Below, piece by piece: positions 53,092 to 62,980 of a stretch of DNA of 64,000 nt. This DNA is from Aquimarina brevivitae. GTDB taxonomy: Bacteria; Bacteroidota; Bacteroidia; Flavobacteriales; Flavobacteriaceae. Below the pieces are notes generated by a model. That model did not search any database. It was not told where the DNA came from and worked only from the letters and a program-made list of their open reading frames with translations. The translations under genes were made by a program, and so were the position numbers. Location of the stretch: positions 248,001-312,000 of the forward strand of contig NZ_SGXE01000002.1 of assembly GCF_004216895.1 (NCBI RefSeq), read 5' to 3'. Each line of letters starts with the position of its first letter. Position 1 is the first letter of the stretch.

Positions 53092-53892
53092 ATGAATGCA
53101 CACGAAATCGACTACGAAATCATCGGAGAAGAGATGCAATATGTAGAAATAGAACTAGACCCCCAAGAAGGTGTAATTGCAGAGGCGGGAAGTTTTATGA
53201 TGATGAACGATGGTATTAAAATGGAAACAATATTTGGAGATGGCTCTCAGAAAGATCAAGGAGTACTTGGTAAAATATTTGGTGCAGGTAAGCGCATCCT
53301 TACAGGCGAAAGTTTATTTATGACGGCTTTTTATAATCAGGCTGTGGGTAAGAAAAAAGTAAGTTTTGCTTCTCCCTATCCAGGTAAAATCATACCTATA
53401 GATTTGATGCAATATGGAGGTAAATTTATTTGTCAAAAAGATGCTTTTTTATGTGCTGCCAAAGGTGTTTCTGTAGGGATAGAATTTTCAAAACGATTAG
53501 GTAGAGGCTTTTTTGGTGGTGAAGGTTTTATTATGCAAAAACTGGAAGGCGATGGTATGACATTCGTACATGCAGGAGGTACTACAGCACGCAAAGAATT
53601 ACAACCTGGTGAAAAATTGAAAGTGGATACCGGTTGTATCGTTGGTTTTAGTCAAACTATTGATTATGATATCGAATTCGTCGGAGGTATAAAAAACACA
53701 ATATTTGGAGGCGAGGGATTGTTTTTTGCAACCCTAACCGGACCAGGGGTGGTTTATATCCAATCGCTACCCTTTAGTCGTCTAGCAGATCGAATTATAG
53801 CCTCAGCACCTAAGACTGGTGGCAACCGAAAAGGAGAAGGTAGTATTCTAGGAGGTATAGGTGATCTTTTGGATGGTGATAATCGATTCTAA
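53092..53892 (+). CDS. AIM24 / TIGR00266 family protein
   Basis: A 266-residue soluble protein. [20 protein letters not shown] with [15 protein letters not shown] at the start, then [19 protein letters not shown], and near the end [20 protein letters not shown] and [20 protein letters not shown], are the TIGR00266/AIM24 signatures. The family has a beta-rich fold and is linked to mitochondrial biogenesis in yeast. Its bacterial role is unknown. Confidence 0.92.
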   Translation: MNAHEIDYEIIGEEMQYVEIELDPQEGVIAEAGSFMMMNDGIKMETIFGDGSQKDQGVLGKIFGAGKRILTGESLFMTAFYNQAVGKKKVSFASPYPGKIIPIDLMQYGGKFICQKDAFLCAAKGVSVGIEFSKRLGRGFFGGEGFIMQKLEGDGMTFVHAGGTTARKELQPGEKLKVDTGCIVGFSQTIDYDIEFVGGIKNTIFGGEGLFFATLTGPGVVYIQSLPFSRLADRIIASAPKTGGNRKGEGSILGGIGDLLDGDNRF

Positions 53893-54025
53893 TAATGTTA
53901 AATTAAGGATTAAAACTCGTTTTTTTAGGTAAAATTATATATATTAGCTAGAACAACTTTTAAAAATATAAGATTATTCCTACAAATTTACTTGTTTTAA
54001 ACCAATTCATTCAAACCCTAGATTT

Positions 54026-54223
54026 ATGGCTAGAGCAATGTTTGATTACACCAAAACAGTACTTAAAAAAGTAAGTTTTGATGTTAATCTTTTTACTAAG
54101 GAAGTAATTAAAGCTGTGAGCAGATTACTACCACACGAGATTGAAGAATTAAAAATCTGGATTCAATCTTTAACTATGAAACATCCAGAATTACAACCTT
54201 GTTTAATTTATCTAAAAACATAA
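54026..54223 (+). CDS. Small conserved flavobacterial protein
   Basis: A 65-residue cytoplasmic protein: MARAMFDYTKTVLKKVSFD, then FTKEVIKAVSRLLPHEIEEL and IWIQSLTM. I recognise this as a short protein seen in many flavobacteria without known function. It is probably helical. It is followed by the terminator shared with oxyR. Confidence 0.75.
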   Translation: MARAMFDYTKTVLKKVSFDVNLFTKEVIKAVSRLLPHEIEELKIWIQSLTMKHPELQPCLIYLKT

Positions 54224-54225
54224 CG

Positions 54226-54251
54226 AAAAAGCGACTTTTTAGTCGCTTTTT
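54226..54251. terminator. Bidirectional terminator between the small gene and oxyR
   Basis: AAAAAGCGACT, a TTTT loop and AGTCGCTTTTT (54226-54251), perfectly paired. It overlaps the 3' end of the minus-strand oxyR gene (stop at 54239). Confidence 0.9.
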
Positions 54252-55189
54252 GCTTTTAGAATAGGGCTTATAATTTCTACATTCTGAAATGCAATTGCTC
54301 CTCTTACTACACCTGCAATAGTGCTATGTAGTGCGTCAATGATTTGCATTTTGAGCTCGCTTTTGCTAAAAATTAAACTAACCTCCCTTGCCGGAGATGG
54401 TTCTGTAAAAAATCGTAGATTTTGTTTCTCTTCTTGTCGAATATCAAGAGTATGTAGATAGGGTAGTAGTGTCATTCCCAGACCTTCATTGGATAATTTA
54501 ATTAAAGTTTCAAAACTTCCGCTTTCCAATTGAAAATGATCATCCTCATAACTTTTGCTTGTTTTACATAGATTGATGATGCCATCTTTAAAACAGTGTC
54601 CGTCTTCTAATAAAAGCATATCATCAATATCAAGATCAGCTACTTCAATCTTATCTTTTTTATGTAATCGATGATTAGGAGGTATATACCCTACAAAAGG
54701 TTCATAGAATAGCACACGCTCTTTGATATTCTCATTTTCTAGCGGAGTGGCTGCTATGGCTGCATCTAAGTGACCATCTTTTAAACGTTCCATAATTGCT
54801 TCGGTATGAAGTTCCTCTATCTTTAATTTAACCTTTGGAAATTTTTTGATAAAGTTGTTTAAAAACATCGGTAAAAGAGTTGGCATTACCGTGGGGATAA
54901 CCCCAATTTTAAATTCACCGCCGATGAATCCTTTTTGTTGATCTACAATATCCTGTATACGCTCGCTTTCATTAACAATATTTCTGGCTTGCATCACCAA
55001 TTTACTACCTACTTCGGTAAGTTCAATTGGTTTTTTACTTCTATCAAATATTAAAATGTCCAACTCTTCTTCAAGCTTTTGTATTTGCATACTAAGCGTT
55101 GGTTGAGTGACAAAAGTTTTCTCAGCAGCTTTGGTAAAGTTTTTATGCTCTGCTACAGCAAGTACATATTTTAATTGTGTGATGGTCAT
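54239..55189 (-). CDS. oxyR: Hydrogen peroxide sensor OxyR (LysR family)
   Basis: A 316-residue LysR regulator. The N-terminal HTH (residues ~5-60, LKYVLAVAEHKNFTKAAEK) is followed by the effector domain. EDGHCFKDGIINLC holds C199 and C208, at exactly the numbering of the E. coli OxyR disulfide pair, so peroxide sensing is well supported. It should activate catalase and peroxiredoxin genes when oxidised. A perfect -7 box TATTTTTG lies on the minus strand at 55219-55212, about 23 bp upstream of the start. Confidence 0.93.
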   Translation of the reverse strand: MTITQLKYVLAVAEHKNFTKAAEKTFVTQPTLSMQIQKLEEELDILIFDRSKKPIELTEVGSKLVMQARNIVNESERIQDIVDQQKGFIGGEFKIGVIPTVMPTLLPMFLNNFIKKFPKVKLKIEELHTEAIMERLKDGHLDAAIAATPLENENIKERVLFYEPFVGYIPPNHRLHKKDKIEVADLDIDDMLLLEDGHCFKDGIINLCKTSKSYEDDHFQLESGSFETLIKLSNEGLGMTLLPYLHTLDIRQEEKQNLRFFTEPSPAREVSLIFSKSELKMQIIDALHSTIAGVVRGAIAFQNVEIISPILKAKSD

Positions 55190-55466
55190 GAAATAGAAAT
55201 TTTGACAGATGCAAAAATAAAAAAGCTATTGAGGATAGCTATTAAAAAATTTATAAAAATTTGTTTTTCTTATAGAGTGAAAGGAGTGTGTTCTAATTAT
55301 AGTTCTCTTTGTGTTTTTTATATTTTATGTTTTTAACATTTTTACTTGTTTATTTACTTTAAATAGGGTTTTATTAAGAAATATCATTAATTATTTAACA
55401 TTTTATTTGTTATTGTTTAAAGTTGTAGTTAGTTTCGCGGCTTACACAAATCAATAACTTATACGT

Positions 55467-58004
55467 ATGAGAAATTATTTTTTTAGGGCGCTCGTTGTCA
55501 GTGTTCTTCTATTAGGGTTTACCGTTTTACACGCACAAAAGATGGTCAAAATCGGAGATGAATTTGATGTAAATCTTAGTGTTAAGCAACAGTATCAAAA
55601 ATTTAAAAAACCAAAATCTACTGCTAACAACAACTCACTACATTTAGTTTATGAGAAGAAATTTGCCTCAAAAAATTCTTCCTATATCAAACTGTATTTC
55701 AAAAATTTTGATCTGGCCCCAGGGGACTATCTAGAGATCACCGGACTAAAGAGTTATGAAACTTTAATCTATGCTGAGCAAGGTAAAATTATCGATCTCC
55801 AAATGACTATGATTAGTGATTTTTGGACTAAAGTTTTGTTTGATGACGCTATAGCTCTTCGGTTGTATTCGTCAGGTAAGGCTGGCAGTCATAAGGGATT
55901 TGAAATTGCTAAAGTAGCTTACGGCTATAGTGAGGAAAAAATTGAGCGATTAATGCAGAATGATCAAGTAGCACAAAAGGCAATTTGTTCTGGTGATGAT
56001 AAAGAGCGTATTGCCTGTTACAAGGGTACAGAAGTGTATGAAAAATCAAAGGCAGTATGTCGACTATTAGTTAATGGTGTAGCTGCTTGTACAGGGTGGT
56101 TATTAGGTAGTGAGGGACATTTGATGACTAATAATCACTGTATAAGTTCTTCGACCGGATCCAATAATACGGACTTTATCTTTAATTATGAATATGAGAA
56201 TTGTTCTGGTAGTTCTTCCACGCGAAGAGATGTTGTGGCCACTACTTCTACCCTTATTAAAACAGATGCTTCATTAGACTATACGCTTTTAAAATTACCT
56301 GTTAATCCAACAAGTACATATGGATATCTAAGTTTAAGCAGTACTGTGCCATCTGTAGGAGATAGAATTTATATACCACAGCATCCTAGAGGGTTGCGTA
56401 AAGAAGTTTCTGTTGTAACGGAGTCTGGTTTTTCTGAGGTTTCTTGTGTGGGCAATTGTGCCACACCAAATGTACCAGAGAAAACCATAAACTATTATGC
56501 AGATACCCAGGGAGGTAGTTCTGGGTCTCCAGTGATTGATTATAATACTAATCTGGTGATAGCTATACACAATACCGGAGAATGTCCAAATGGTTCATTC
56601 GGTAGATGTGATGATTTAATCACTGCAATTGGAACTGATATGCCTAATAACGGTGTTGACGGCACGGGTGGTGGTGACCCTGACACGGATCCCGACCCAG
56701 ATCCGGATCCAGTATGTAGTTCAACAGTAGCGTCGTTTCCATACAATCAAAGTTTTGAAGCCAATGTAGGTTGGACTCAAATTAATGGTGATGATGGAAA
56801 TTGGGTAAGAGACGCATCAGGCACACCTTCTTCTGGTACAGGTCCAGGATCTGCCATAGACGGTAATTACTACCTGTTTCTAGAGTCCTCTACCAATGGA
56901 AGTACGGGTCAAATTGGATCAAACGCAACAGCAATATTGGAAAGTCCTTGTTTTGATCTCTCAGTACTTACTGTAGCTAATTTTTCTTTTGACTATCATA
57001 TGTATGGTTCGAGTATGGGGAGTTTAGTTGTAGAGGCCACATCAGATGGTATAACTTGGAGTAGTATTTGGGCGAGATCTGGTAACCAAGGAAATCAATG
57101 GTATGCAGCAGATATTGACCTCAGTCTTTATTTGGATTCACCGAATTTTAAATTACGGTTTATAGGAACTACAGGATCTAGTTATACCAGTGATATGGCG
57201 ATTGATAATTTGAGTATCAATTCGTATTCAGATCCAGACCCAGACCCTGTTTGCGAGGTTTTAAATTTTAATGATAGCAGTATATTTTCTTTTGCAGACC
57301 AGGACAGAAGAGGGGATTATATGATACAAAATGATGGTACAAGCTTGGTATTAACTAATAACACCTGGAAATATATTCCTATGGAGTATACGGTTACTGA
57401 AAATACGGTTGTAGAATTTGAATTCAGTAGTACTAACGAAGGAGAAATTCATGGGATTGCTTTTGAAAATGACAATAGATTAACTGCAAACCGTTGCTTT
57501 AAAGTGTATGGTACTCAGAATTATGGTATAACGAATTATAATAATTATAACAGTGGAACGGTAAAATATGTCATTCCCATTGGTAATTCTTATACAGGTT
57601 CTATGGACCGGTTAGTTTTTATAAATGATAACGATTATAGTACGGGTAATAATTCAACCTTCTCTAATGTTAAAATTTATGAAGGATCTTGCGGAGCCGA
57701 AGTGGTAAATTTTGAAGCTTACACAATAGGAAGTGATGTTTTAGGTGACCAAGACGAATTGGATACTACTATTCAAATAGCTTCTAATCCTATAAAAAAA
57801 GGACAAACCCTTCAATTGATGGCTTATAATATGGATTGGACTAAGGCTTCTTTTACCATTTATAGTTTAGCAGGTCAATTGCTTAAAAAAGGCTTTATAC
57901 AACAAGCGGGTACGATAAATGTATCAGGAATGCAACAAGGTTTGTATGTTCTAAAGATTAACACTCAATCTTTAATAGTCACTAAACAGTTTATTATTAA
58001 ATAG
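55467..58004 (+). CDS. Secreted trypsin-like serine protease with T9SS sorting domain
   Basis: An 845-residue exported protease. A signal peptide (residues 1-23, LHAQ) and a ~150-residue N-terminal domain are followed by a chymotrypsin-fold domain (about 185-400). The catalytic triad candidates are H224 (TNNHCISS), D271 (DASLDYTLLK) and S352 (GGSSGSP), as in the lysyl-endopeptidase-like group. An Asp-Pro linker near 408-415 leads to a jelly-roll/MAM-like segment (~420-580). A second Asp-Pro linker precedes another beta domain, and the tail (~775-845, ending KQFIIK) is a T9SS sorting domain. It probably degrades protein at or outside the cell surface. Confidence 0.92.
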   Translation: MRNYFFRALVVSVLLLGFTVLHAQKMVKIGDEFDVNLSVKQQYQKFKKPKSTANNNSLHLVYEKKFASKNSSYIKLYFKNFDLAPGDYLEITGLKSYETLIYAEQGKIIDLQMTMISDFWTKVLFDDAIALRLYSSGKAGSHKGFEIAKVAYGYSEEKIERLMQNDQVAQKAICSGDDKERIACYKGTEVYEKSKAVCRLLVNGVAACTGWLLGSEGHLMTNNHCISSSTGSNNTDFIFNYEYENCSGSSSTRRDVVATTSTLIKTDASLDYTLLKLPVNPTSTYGYLSLSSTVPSVGDRIYIPQHPRGLRKEVSVVTESGFSEVSCVGNCATPNVPEKTINYYADTQGGSSGSPVIDYNTNLVIAIHNTGECPNGSFGRCDDLITAIGTDMPNNGVDGTGGGDPDTDPDPDPDPVCSSTVASFPYNQSFEANVGWTQINGDDGNWVRDASGTPSSGTGPGSAIDGNYYLFLESSTNGSTGQIGSNATAILESPCFDLSVLTVANFSFDYHMYGSSMGSLVVEATSDGITWSSIWARSGNQGNQWYAADIDLSLYLDSPNFKLRFIGTTGSSYTSDMAIDNLSINSYSDPDPDPVCEVLNFNDSSIFSFADQDRRGDYMIQNDGTSLVLTNNTWKYIPMEYTVTENTVVEFEFSSTNEGEIHGIAFENDNRLTANRCFKVYGTQNYGITNYNNYNSGTVKYVIPIGNSYTGSMDRLVFINDNDYSTGNNSTFSNVKIYEGSCGAEVVNFEAYTIGSDVLGDQDELDTTIQIASNPIKKGQTLQLMAYNMDWTKASFTIYSLAGQLLKKGFIQQAGTINVSGMQQGLYVLKINTQSLIVTKQFIIK

Positions 58005-58025
58005 TAATCTATTGGTCAAAAGCTG

Positions 58026-58054
58026 AAAAGAGGCTGTATTAACGGCCTCTTTTC
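58026..58054 (+). terminator. Terminator after the protease gene
   Basis: AAAAGAGGC (58026-58034), a loop of about 10 nt, then GCCTCTTTT (58045-58053), 21 bp past the stop. It may also serve the convergent DUF2141 gene. Confidence 0.8.
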
Positions 58055-58079
58055 TTTATTGACTAACTCAAATTGCTTG

Positions 58080-58499
58080 TTATAAACGGATTTCCAGAGT
58101 TAAATCTTCTTGATTGACCGTAAATTTAGCATCATTCCAGCTAGGAGGTCCGTAGCTCATATTGTTGTTAGACACCCCGTAATTTTCCTTTGGCATTCCG
58201 TTAGCTTCAAAATCCATTTTTCCATTATTGTTGGCATCGTGCACGCAAGTGATTCCATATTCTCCTTGTGGCACATTTGTGAAAGTTACTGTAGTTTTTC
58301 CGTTTTTAATTTCTCCTGCAGCTGTTTGTATTGGAGCACGTTTCATAAAAGTATCTTCGGTATAAAGGGCAAACAAAACTTTGCCATCGTTATTATTTAC
58401 GTTAGGTACGGTAATAGTTATCGTATGTTCTTGGGATTCTTGTGCATTGCTTATGAATGATAAAGTGGTCATTGTGATAAAAAGAACTAATGTTTTCAT
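58080..58499 (-). CDS. DUF2141 exported protein
   Basis: A 139-residue periplasmic or secreted protein with a signal peptide (residues 1-19, SFISNAQ). The DUF2141 body shows VNNNDGKVLFALYTED, IKNGKTTVTFTNVPQGEYGI and the calcium-like loop HDANNNGKMDFE, a family pattern. Function unknown. Probably monocistronic. The gap 58500-58707 to the next gene shows no other convincing gene. Confidence 0.9.
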   Translation of the reverse strand: MKTLVLFITMTTLSFISNAQESQEHTITITVPNVNNNDGKVLFALYTEDTFMKRAPIQTAAGEIKNGKTTVTFTNVPQGEYGITCVHDANNNGKMDFEANGMPKENYGVSNNNMSYGPPSWNDAKFTVNQEDLTLEIRL

Positions 58500-58707
58500 A
58501 ATTTACTCTCTTGATTTTTGATTTATTATTTGATTCAAAAGTGCAAGGATTTGAGAAGACTGCATAAACTTAGATACTCAATCGTATAAAAAAAAGGATG
58601 AACTGTAATTTATACTTCTGTCAATCTTATCTTGTGCAAAAATCCTACTATGAATATGACAAAAGGTGTAGACTATTTCTTGGAAAAGCTGTTTGGGTAC
58701 AATTAAA

Positions 58708-60042
58708 TTATAGTAAACCTCGGGCTTTAATTTCCAGGTACTTGTTGATGGTATTTACGGTTAATTCCTCTGGTGGAGTAAGGATGGTATGAATACCATG
58801 TTTTTTTAATTCGTTTACGATCATTTTTTTCTCGTAAATGAACTTTTCTGCGATCGTTTTTTCAAAGATTTGTTTAGTGGTTGTAGCGGATTGGGGGAGT
58901 AAATCGGATAACTCTGTATTTTCAAAGAAAACAACCACCAATAAATGATTTTTAGCGATTGCTTGTAGATAAGGAAGTTGCCGATGTAAGGCGTCCATGG
59001 TTTCAAAATTAGTATACAAAAGCAATAAACTTCGCTGGGTGATGGACCTTTTGATATCGATGTATAATCGACTAAAATCAGATTCAGAAAAGTCTGTCGT
59101 AATATTATACAGGGTTTCAAGGATAAGATTCATTTGACTTTTTCTACGCTGGGCCACCACAATATTTTCTACCTTTCTAGAGAAAGTGAACATACCAGCC
59201 TTATCCTGCTTTTTTAAAGCAATATTAGAAATGACTAAGGTAGCATTGATTGCATAATCCAATAAACTTAACTGATTAAAGGGCATTTTCATCACCCTCC
59301 CGATATCAATAACTGAATACACAGGTTGAGATTTTTCATCCTGGTATTGATTGACCATTAATTCTCCTTTTTTAGCCGTAGCTTTCCAATTGATATTGCG
59401 TATATCATCTCCTGAAACGTACTCTTTTATTTGTTCAAACTCAAGTGTATGACCAATGCGTCTAATTTTTTTAAGACCATAGAGACTTAATTTTTTACTA
59501 AAGGCTAAGAAGTCATATTTTTTCAATTGTAGAAATGAAGGGTAATTAGGAACGGAATGCTGGTCACAAAAAACTTGTTTTCTGGATAATAATCCTATAG
59601 GAGATTTAGAATAAATATTCAATCTTCCAAATGTAAAGTTACCTCTTTCAGTGGGTCTAACCGTGTAGGTTAATTTTTTTTCTTTACCGGCATTTAACGT
59701 GGTTTTTAGCTCAAAATTACGCTCTTGAAATTGAATAGGAAGTTCATCCAATACCTTGATTTGATTCTTAAAAGGATAGGTGTTTTGTAAGTGTATTTCT
59801 ATGGTGTTGTGATCTCCATTGGATAATTTTTCAGGCAAAATTCTATTTGCTTTAATCGGATTTTTCTTTCCGTATAACAGAATTCCGTCAAACACGGTGC
59901 TTATAGAAATGATAGTTAATAAAAGTTTAGCTATTTCAAAAAGATTAATATAGAAATAGGATAATATAAAAACCACTACAATTGAAAAAAATGCAGTAAA
60001 AAAACGTTGATTGATATATAAACTTTTAAGAAAAGACTTCAC
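58708..60042 (-). CDS. DUF58 domain protein
   Basis: A 444-residue protein with two N-terminal transmembrane helices (about 15-50) and a cytoplasmic DUF58/vWA-like domain. The family signature is clear: IRRIGHTLEFEQIKEYVSGD, then DIRNINWKATAK (residues ~210-245). In MoxR operons DUF58 proteins partner the ATPase in folding or activating other proteins. It overlaps the start of the operon's moxR by 1 nt and is the last gene before the gap. Confidence 0.93.
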   Translation of the reverse strand: MKSFLKSLYINQRFFTAFFSIVVVFILSYFYINLFEIAKLLLTIISISTVFDGILLYGKKNPIKANRILPEKLSNGDHNTIEIHLQNTYPFKNQIKVLDELPIQFQERNFELKTTLNAGKEKKLTYTVRPTERGNFTFGRLNIYSKSPIGLLSRKQVFCDQHSVPNYPSFLQLKKYDFLAFSKKLSLYGLKKIRRIGHTLEFEQIKEYVSGDDIRNINWKATAKKGELMVNQYQDEKSQPVYSVIDIGRVMKMPFNQLSLLDYAINATLVISNIALKKQDKAGMFTFSRKVENIVVAQRRKSQMNLILETLYNITTDFSESDFSRLYIDIKRSITQRSLLLLYTNFETMDALHRQLPYLQAIAKNHLLVVVFFENTELSDLLPQSATTTKQIFEKTIAEKFIYEKKMIVNELKKHGIHTILTPPEELTVNTINKYLEIKARGLL

Positions 60043-61040
60043 TATCGTGGTATTTCAATGGTTTCTAATATTTGTAATACTATTTTTTCCTCTGTTAGTC
60101 CTTCCATTTCTCGCTCTGGAGTTAGAATAACGCGATGTCTAAGCACAGGTACGGTTACTTTTTTAATATCATCTGGTGTAACAAAATCCCTTCCGTTCAT
60201 AGCGGCATAAGCTTTAGATGCATTCATAATGGCAATTGAAGCTCTTGGTGAGGCTCCTAAGTATAAATTGCCGTTATTTCGGGTGTTATCAACAATTGTA
60301 GCAATATATTTTAAAAGATTATTCTCAATAAGAATATTTCTTATTATTTCCTGATATTCCTCAATTTGTGCTGCAGATAAAACGGATTTAATATGTGCAG
60401 TAGGTGCATTATCCTTTCTTTCATGATGTCCTTCAAGAATACTTACTTCTTCTTCTAAGGAAGGATATCCAACATTTATTTTGAATAAGAAACGATCCAA
60501 TTGTGCTTCTGGCAAGGCATATGTTCCTTCTTGCTCAATAGGGTTTTGAGTAGCAAATACCAAAAAGGGTCTTTGCATCTCATTTTTGATACCATCAATA
60601 GTGATTTGACGCTCTGCCATTACTTCAAATAAGGCTGCCTGGGTTTTTGCGGGAGCTCTGTTGATTTCGTCAATCAAAATTATGTTGGAAAAAACTGGCC
60701 CTTTTTTAAATTCAAAATCAGAAGTCTTTACATTAAAAATAGAGGTTCCTAAGATATCACTAGGCATCAGATCTGGAGTAAACTGAATTCGGCTGAAGTC
60801 GACATTCATAGTTTTGGCTAATAATTTAGCTGTAACTGTCTTTGCAACACCCGGCACCCCTTCAATCAATGAATGACCATTGGCTAAAATAGAAATAATC
60901 AGTAAATCGATCATTTCTTGCTGCCCAATTATTATTTTACCTAATTGCTCTTTTATTTCTACAACCGCATTTTGAAGATCTTTTAGATCAATTCTGTTAT
61001 TAAATGCTAATGGGTCCTGATTAGGATTGCTTTCTTCCAT
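60042..61040 (-). CDS. MoxR family AAA+ ATPase
   Basis: A 332-residue cytoplasmic ATPase. Walker A is in EGVPGVAKTVTAK, Walker B in IILIDEINRAPAKTQAA, and sensor I in FLVFATQNPIEQEGTYALPE. The C-terminal lid contains YLGASPRASIAI. MoxR proteins act as chaperones together with vWA/DUF58 partners, here encoded downstream. It lies between the DUF58 and DUF4350 genes with very short gaps, so a single operon is certain. Confidence 0.95.
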   Translation of the reverse strand: MEESNPNQDPLAFNNRIDLKDLQNAVVEIKEQLGKIIIGQQEMIDLLIISILANGHSLIEGVPGVAKTVTAKLLAKTMNVDFSRIQFTPDLMPSDILGTSIFNVKTSDFEFKKGPVFSNIILIDEINRAPAKTQAALFEVMAERQITIDGIKNEMQRPFLVFATQNPIEQEGTYALPEAQLDRFLFKINVGYPSLEEEVSILEGHHERKDNAPTAHIKSVLSAAQIEEYQEIIRNILIENNLLKYIATIVDNTRNNGNLYLGASPRASIAIMNASKAYAAMNGRDFVTPDDIKKVTVPVLRHRVILTPEREMEGLTEEKIVLQILETIEIPR

Positions 61041-61045
61041 AATTA

Positions 61046-62233
61046 TTATAATATAAAATCTTCTATTTTTTTATTCAATTCTAGTAAGTCGCTTTCGGTA
61101 TGTACAGTTCTACCGCGAAGCTGAATGATTAAATCAACAAGTTCCTTCGTTCTTTCTGGCGTATTTTTTGTTTTCGCTGTCAGTTTCTCAATAAATACTT
61201 TATCCAGTTTATTAGTACTTATATGATGAGTACTTCGTATTTTTTCTAAGAAATAGGTAATCTTCTTAGCTATAATATCACTATAATCCTTGTATTGAAA
61301 ATAGAGGTCTCCAACCGTTTTAGTAAATTCAATTGAGGTATTTTCTAAAGGTTTTATAACGGGGATAATACGTTGCTCTCTTTTTGCTTTAAATATCACA
61401 AAAAGAATAAGTCCTAAAATTAACAGGTAATATGACCATTTTAGGGGAGCTTGTGTCAATACAAATCGCATAGGAGATTTTATGATTCTTCTACCGCTTT
61501 TAATGTAGTCATCCCAATAAAGTTGATCCAATGGTTGTATATATGATAGTGCATTAGATGCATATTTTTGATTCTCTGATAGGAGATAGAAATTGGAAAA
61601 GGCTTCTGGTAAAGTGTTTAGATATAGGTTACCTTTTCCTTTTTTGATTTGTATAAAATTTATTTCTTCTAAGCTATCATTTTTGCTATTGTAATACCCC
61701 AATACTTTGGTGTTAAGGGTATCAAAAGCATTAAATACCGTTTTGTAAACCCTGCTTTTATAGGTGAAACTATCGGATGATGAAAATGTGTTTGAAGTAA
61801 AAATCGGATGAATCTCTGTTTCGGTGATTTGATAATCGGTAGTGGTTTCAATCTGCAATGAATCCTTAAAAATTGTTCCAAAGCCGTGTGCTGCAATGAA
61901 TATAGAATTTCCTTTTTCTACATAATCGATCATTTTTTCATAGGATCTTTTATCAATATTAAATTCTGGATTGATAAATAGATATGCACTCTTATTACTT
62001 ACCTCTGTATTGCTTAAAAAATCATAAGGATTTTTAGATACAGCTGTTATTTTATCGGATCCTTGAATTTCCTTGAGTTCATTAAATAATACATAGGAAC
62101 CGAAAGGGATTTTATCTGCCGAGGTGTAACTGTCTTTCCAATTAATAGGCTTTGGCTTAAACAACTCAACCAAAATTATAGTTAGCAATGCTAAACCTAA
62201 AAGTGTTAATATGAATTTAGACCTTTTATCCAA
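61046..62233 (-). CDS. DUF4350 domain membrane protein
   Basis: A 395-residue protein. The N-terminal transmembrane helix (residues ~8-24, FILTLLGLALLTIILVE) is followed by a DUF4350 periplasmic domain (about 35-230, with SYTSADKIPFGSYVLFNELK and GNSIFIAAHGFG). A second helix (about 265-283, SYYLLILGLILFVIFKA) and a cytoplasmic tail come last. The family is a constant partner in flavobacterial MoxR operons. The function is unknown; a ligand-binding role of the GATase-like fold is inferred. Confidence 0.9.
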   Translation of the reverse strand: MDKRSKFILTLLGLALLTIILVELFKPKPINWKDSYTSADKIPFGSYVLFNELKEIQGSDKITAVSKNPYDFLSNTEVSNKSAYLFINPEFNIDKRSYEKMIDYVEKGNSIFIAAHGFGTIFKDSLQIETTTDYQITETEIHPIFTSNTFSSSDSFTYKSRVYKTVFNAFDTLNTKVLGYYNSKNDSLEEINFIQIKKGKGNLYLNTLPEAFSNFYLLSENQKYASNALSYIQPLDQLYWDDYIKSGRRIIKSPMRFVLTQAPLKWSYYLLILGLILFVIFKAKREQRIIPVIKPLENTSIEFTKTVGDLYFQYKDYSDIIAKKITYFLEKIRSTHHISTNKLDKVFIEKLTAKTKNTPERTKELVDLIIQLRGRTVHTESDLLELNKKIEDFIL

Positions 62234-62236
62234 TGC

Positions 62237-62980
62237 TTATTTTATTAATGAATTTAAATTATCAAAGGTCCGCTTCGCTTTATCAAACCCTCCTTGATCT
62301 AGTTCAAACTTACCATACCAGATGTAGTCATACAGGTAAGATACCCTACTGAAACCTTGTTTTATGGATGGATTAGCAATCTCTTGGAAATAGTCGGTAT
62401 TTGTCTTTTCAAAATGATACTCAACAATGGCAGAAGCTGATAAGTTTTGTAATACCTTGAGGTACATGTATCGTATTGCTAGTCTATAATTTTGATTTGC
62501 CAAAGCTTCGCTGATGAGATCTTCTAGGTTGATTTTTTCGATATCTTCTTCAGCTATATGGATAGGTAAATTGACCGAGGTGTTTTTTCTTTTAAAAAAA
62601 GAAATTGCATCTTTTCCTGCTAAAATGCGGATGACAAGATAGATGGCAAACCCTATGAGGATGATATATATGATAGTTTCAATTACTTTGAGGATAGCAG
62701 GATCTATTTTGATACCTAGCATATCGGCTATACCATTGGAGACCCAGTTTATAAATCGAGCCAATAAATTTCGCGATTCTACAATATCCTGTGTATAATC
62801 AAATTCAGAACCATTATATTTATCGTTTAAGTCTTTGGAGAATTCAATGGTTTGAATAGTAGTGCTATCAATAACAACTTTAGTATCTTCTTTTTGCTGA
62901 GCACTGACTATTATCGTAAAATAAAAAAAACAGAATGATATGTATCGTATGCAATTACTCACCCTGTCCGATTTGATCAA
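62237..62980 (-). CDS. DUF4129 domain protein
   Basis: A 247-residue protein. It has an N-terminal hydrophobic signal (residues ~10-27), a Ser/Thr-rich periplasmic part, a transmembrane helix (about 95-118, TIIYIILIGFAIYLVIRI) and the cytoplasmic DUF4129 domain at the C-terminus (about 145-245, DLISEALANQNYRLAIRYMY). The latter is typical. It overlaps the upstream membrane protein gene by 26 nt and leads to DUF4350. Confidence 0.9.
   Translation of the reverse strand: MIKSDRVSNCIRYISFCFFYFTIIVSAQQKEDTKVVIDSTTIQTIEFSKDLNDKYNGSEFDYTQDIVESRNLLARFINWVSNGIADMLGIKIDPAILKVIETIIYIILIGFAIYLVIRILAGKDAISFFKRKNTSVNLPIHIAEEDIEKINLEDLISEALANQNYRLAIRYMYLKVLQNLSASAIVEYHFEKTNTDYFQEIANPSIKQGFSRVSYLYDYIWYGKFELDQGGFDKAKRTFDNLNSLIK

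Noticed and set aside
58650-58706. 18-residue frame MNMTKGVDYFLEKLFGYN
   Set aside because: Plausible codons, but it is too short to support without conservation data, and it runs antisense next to the DUF58 3' end.
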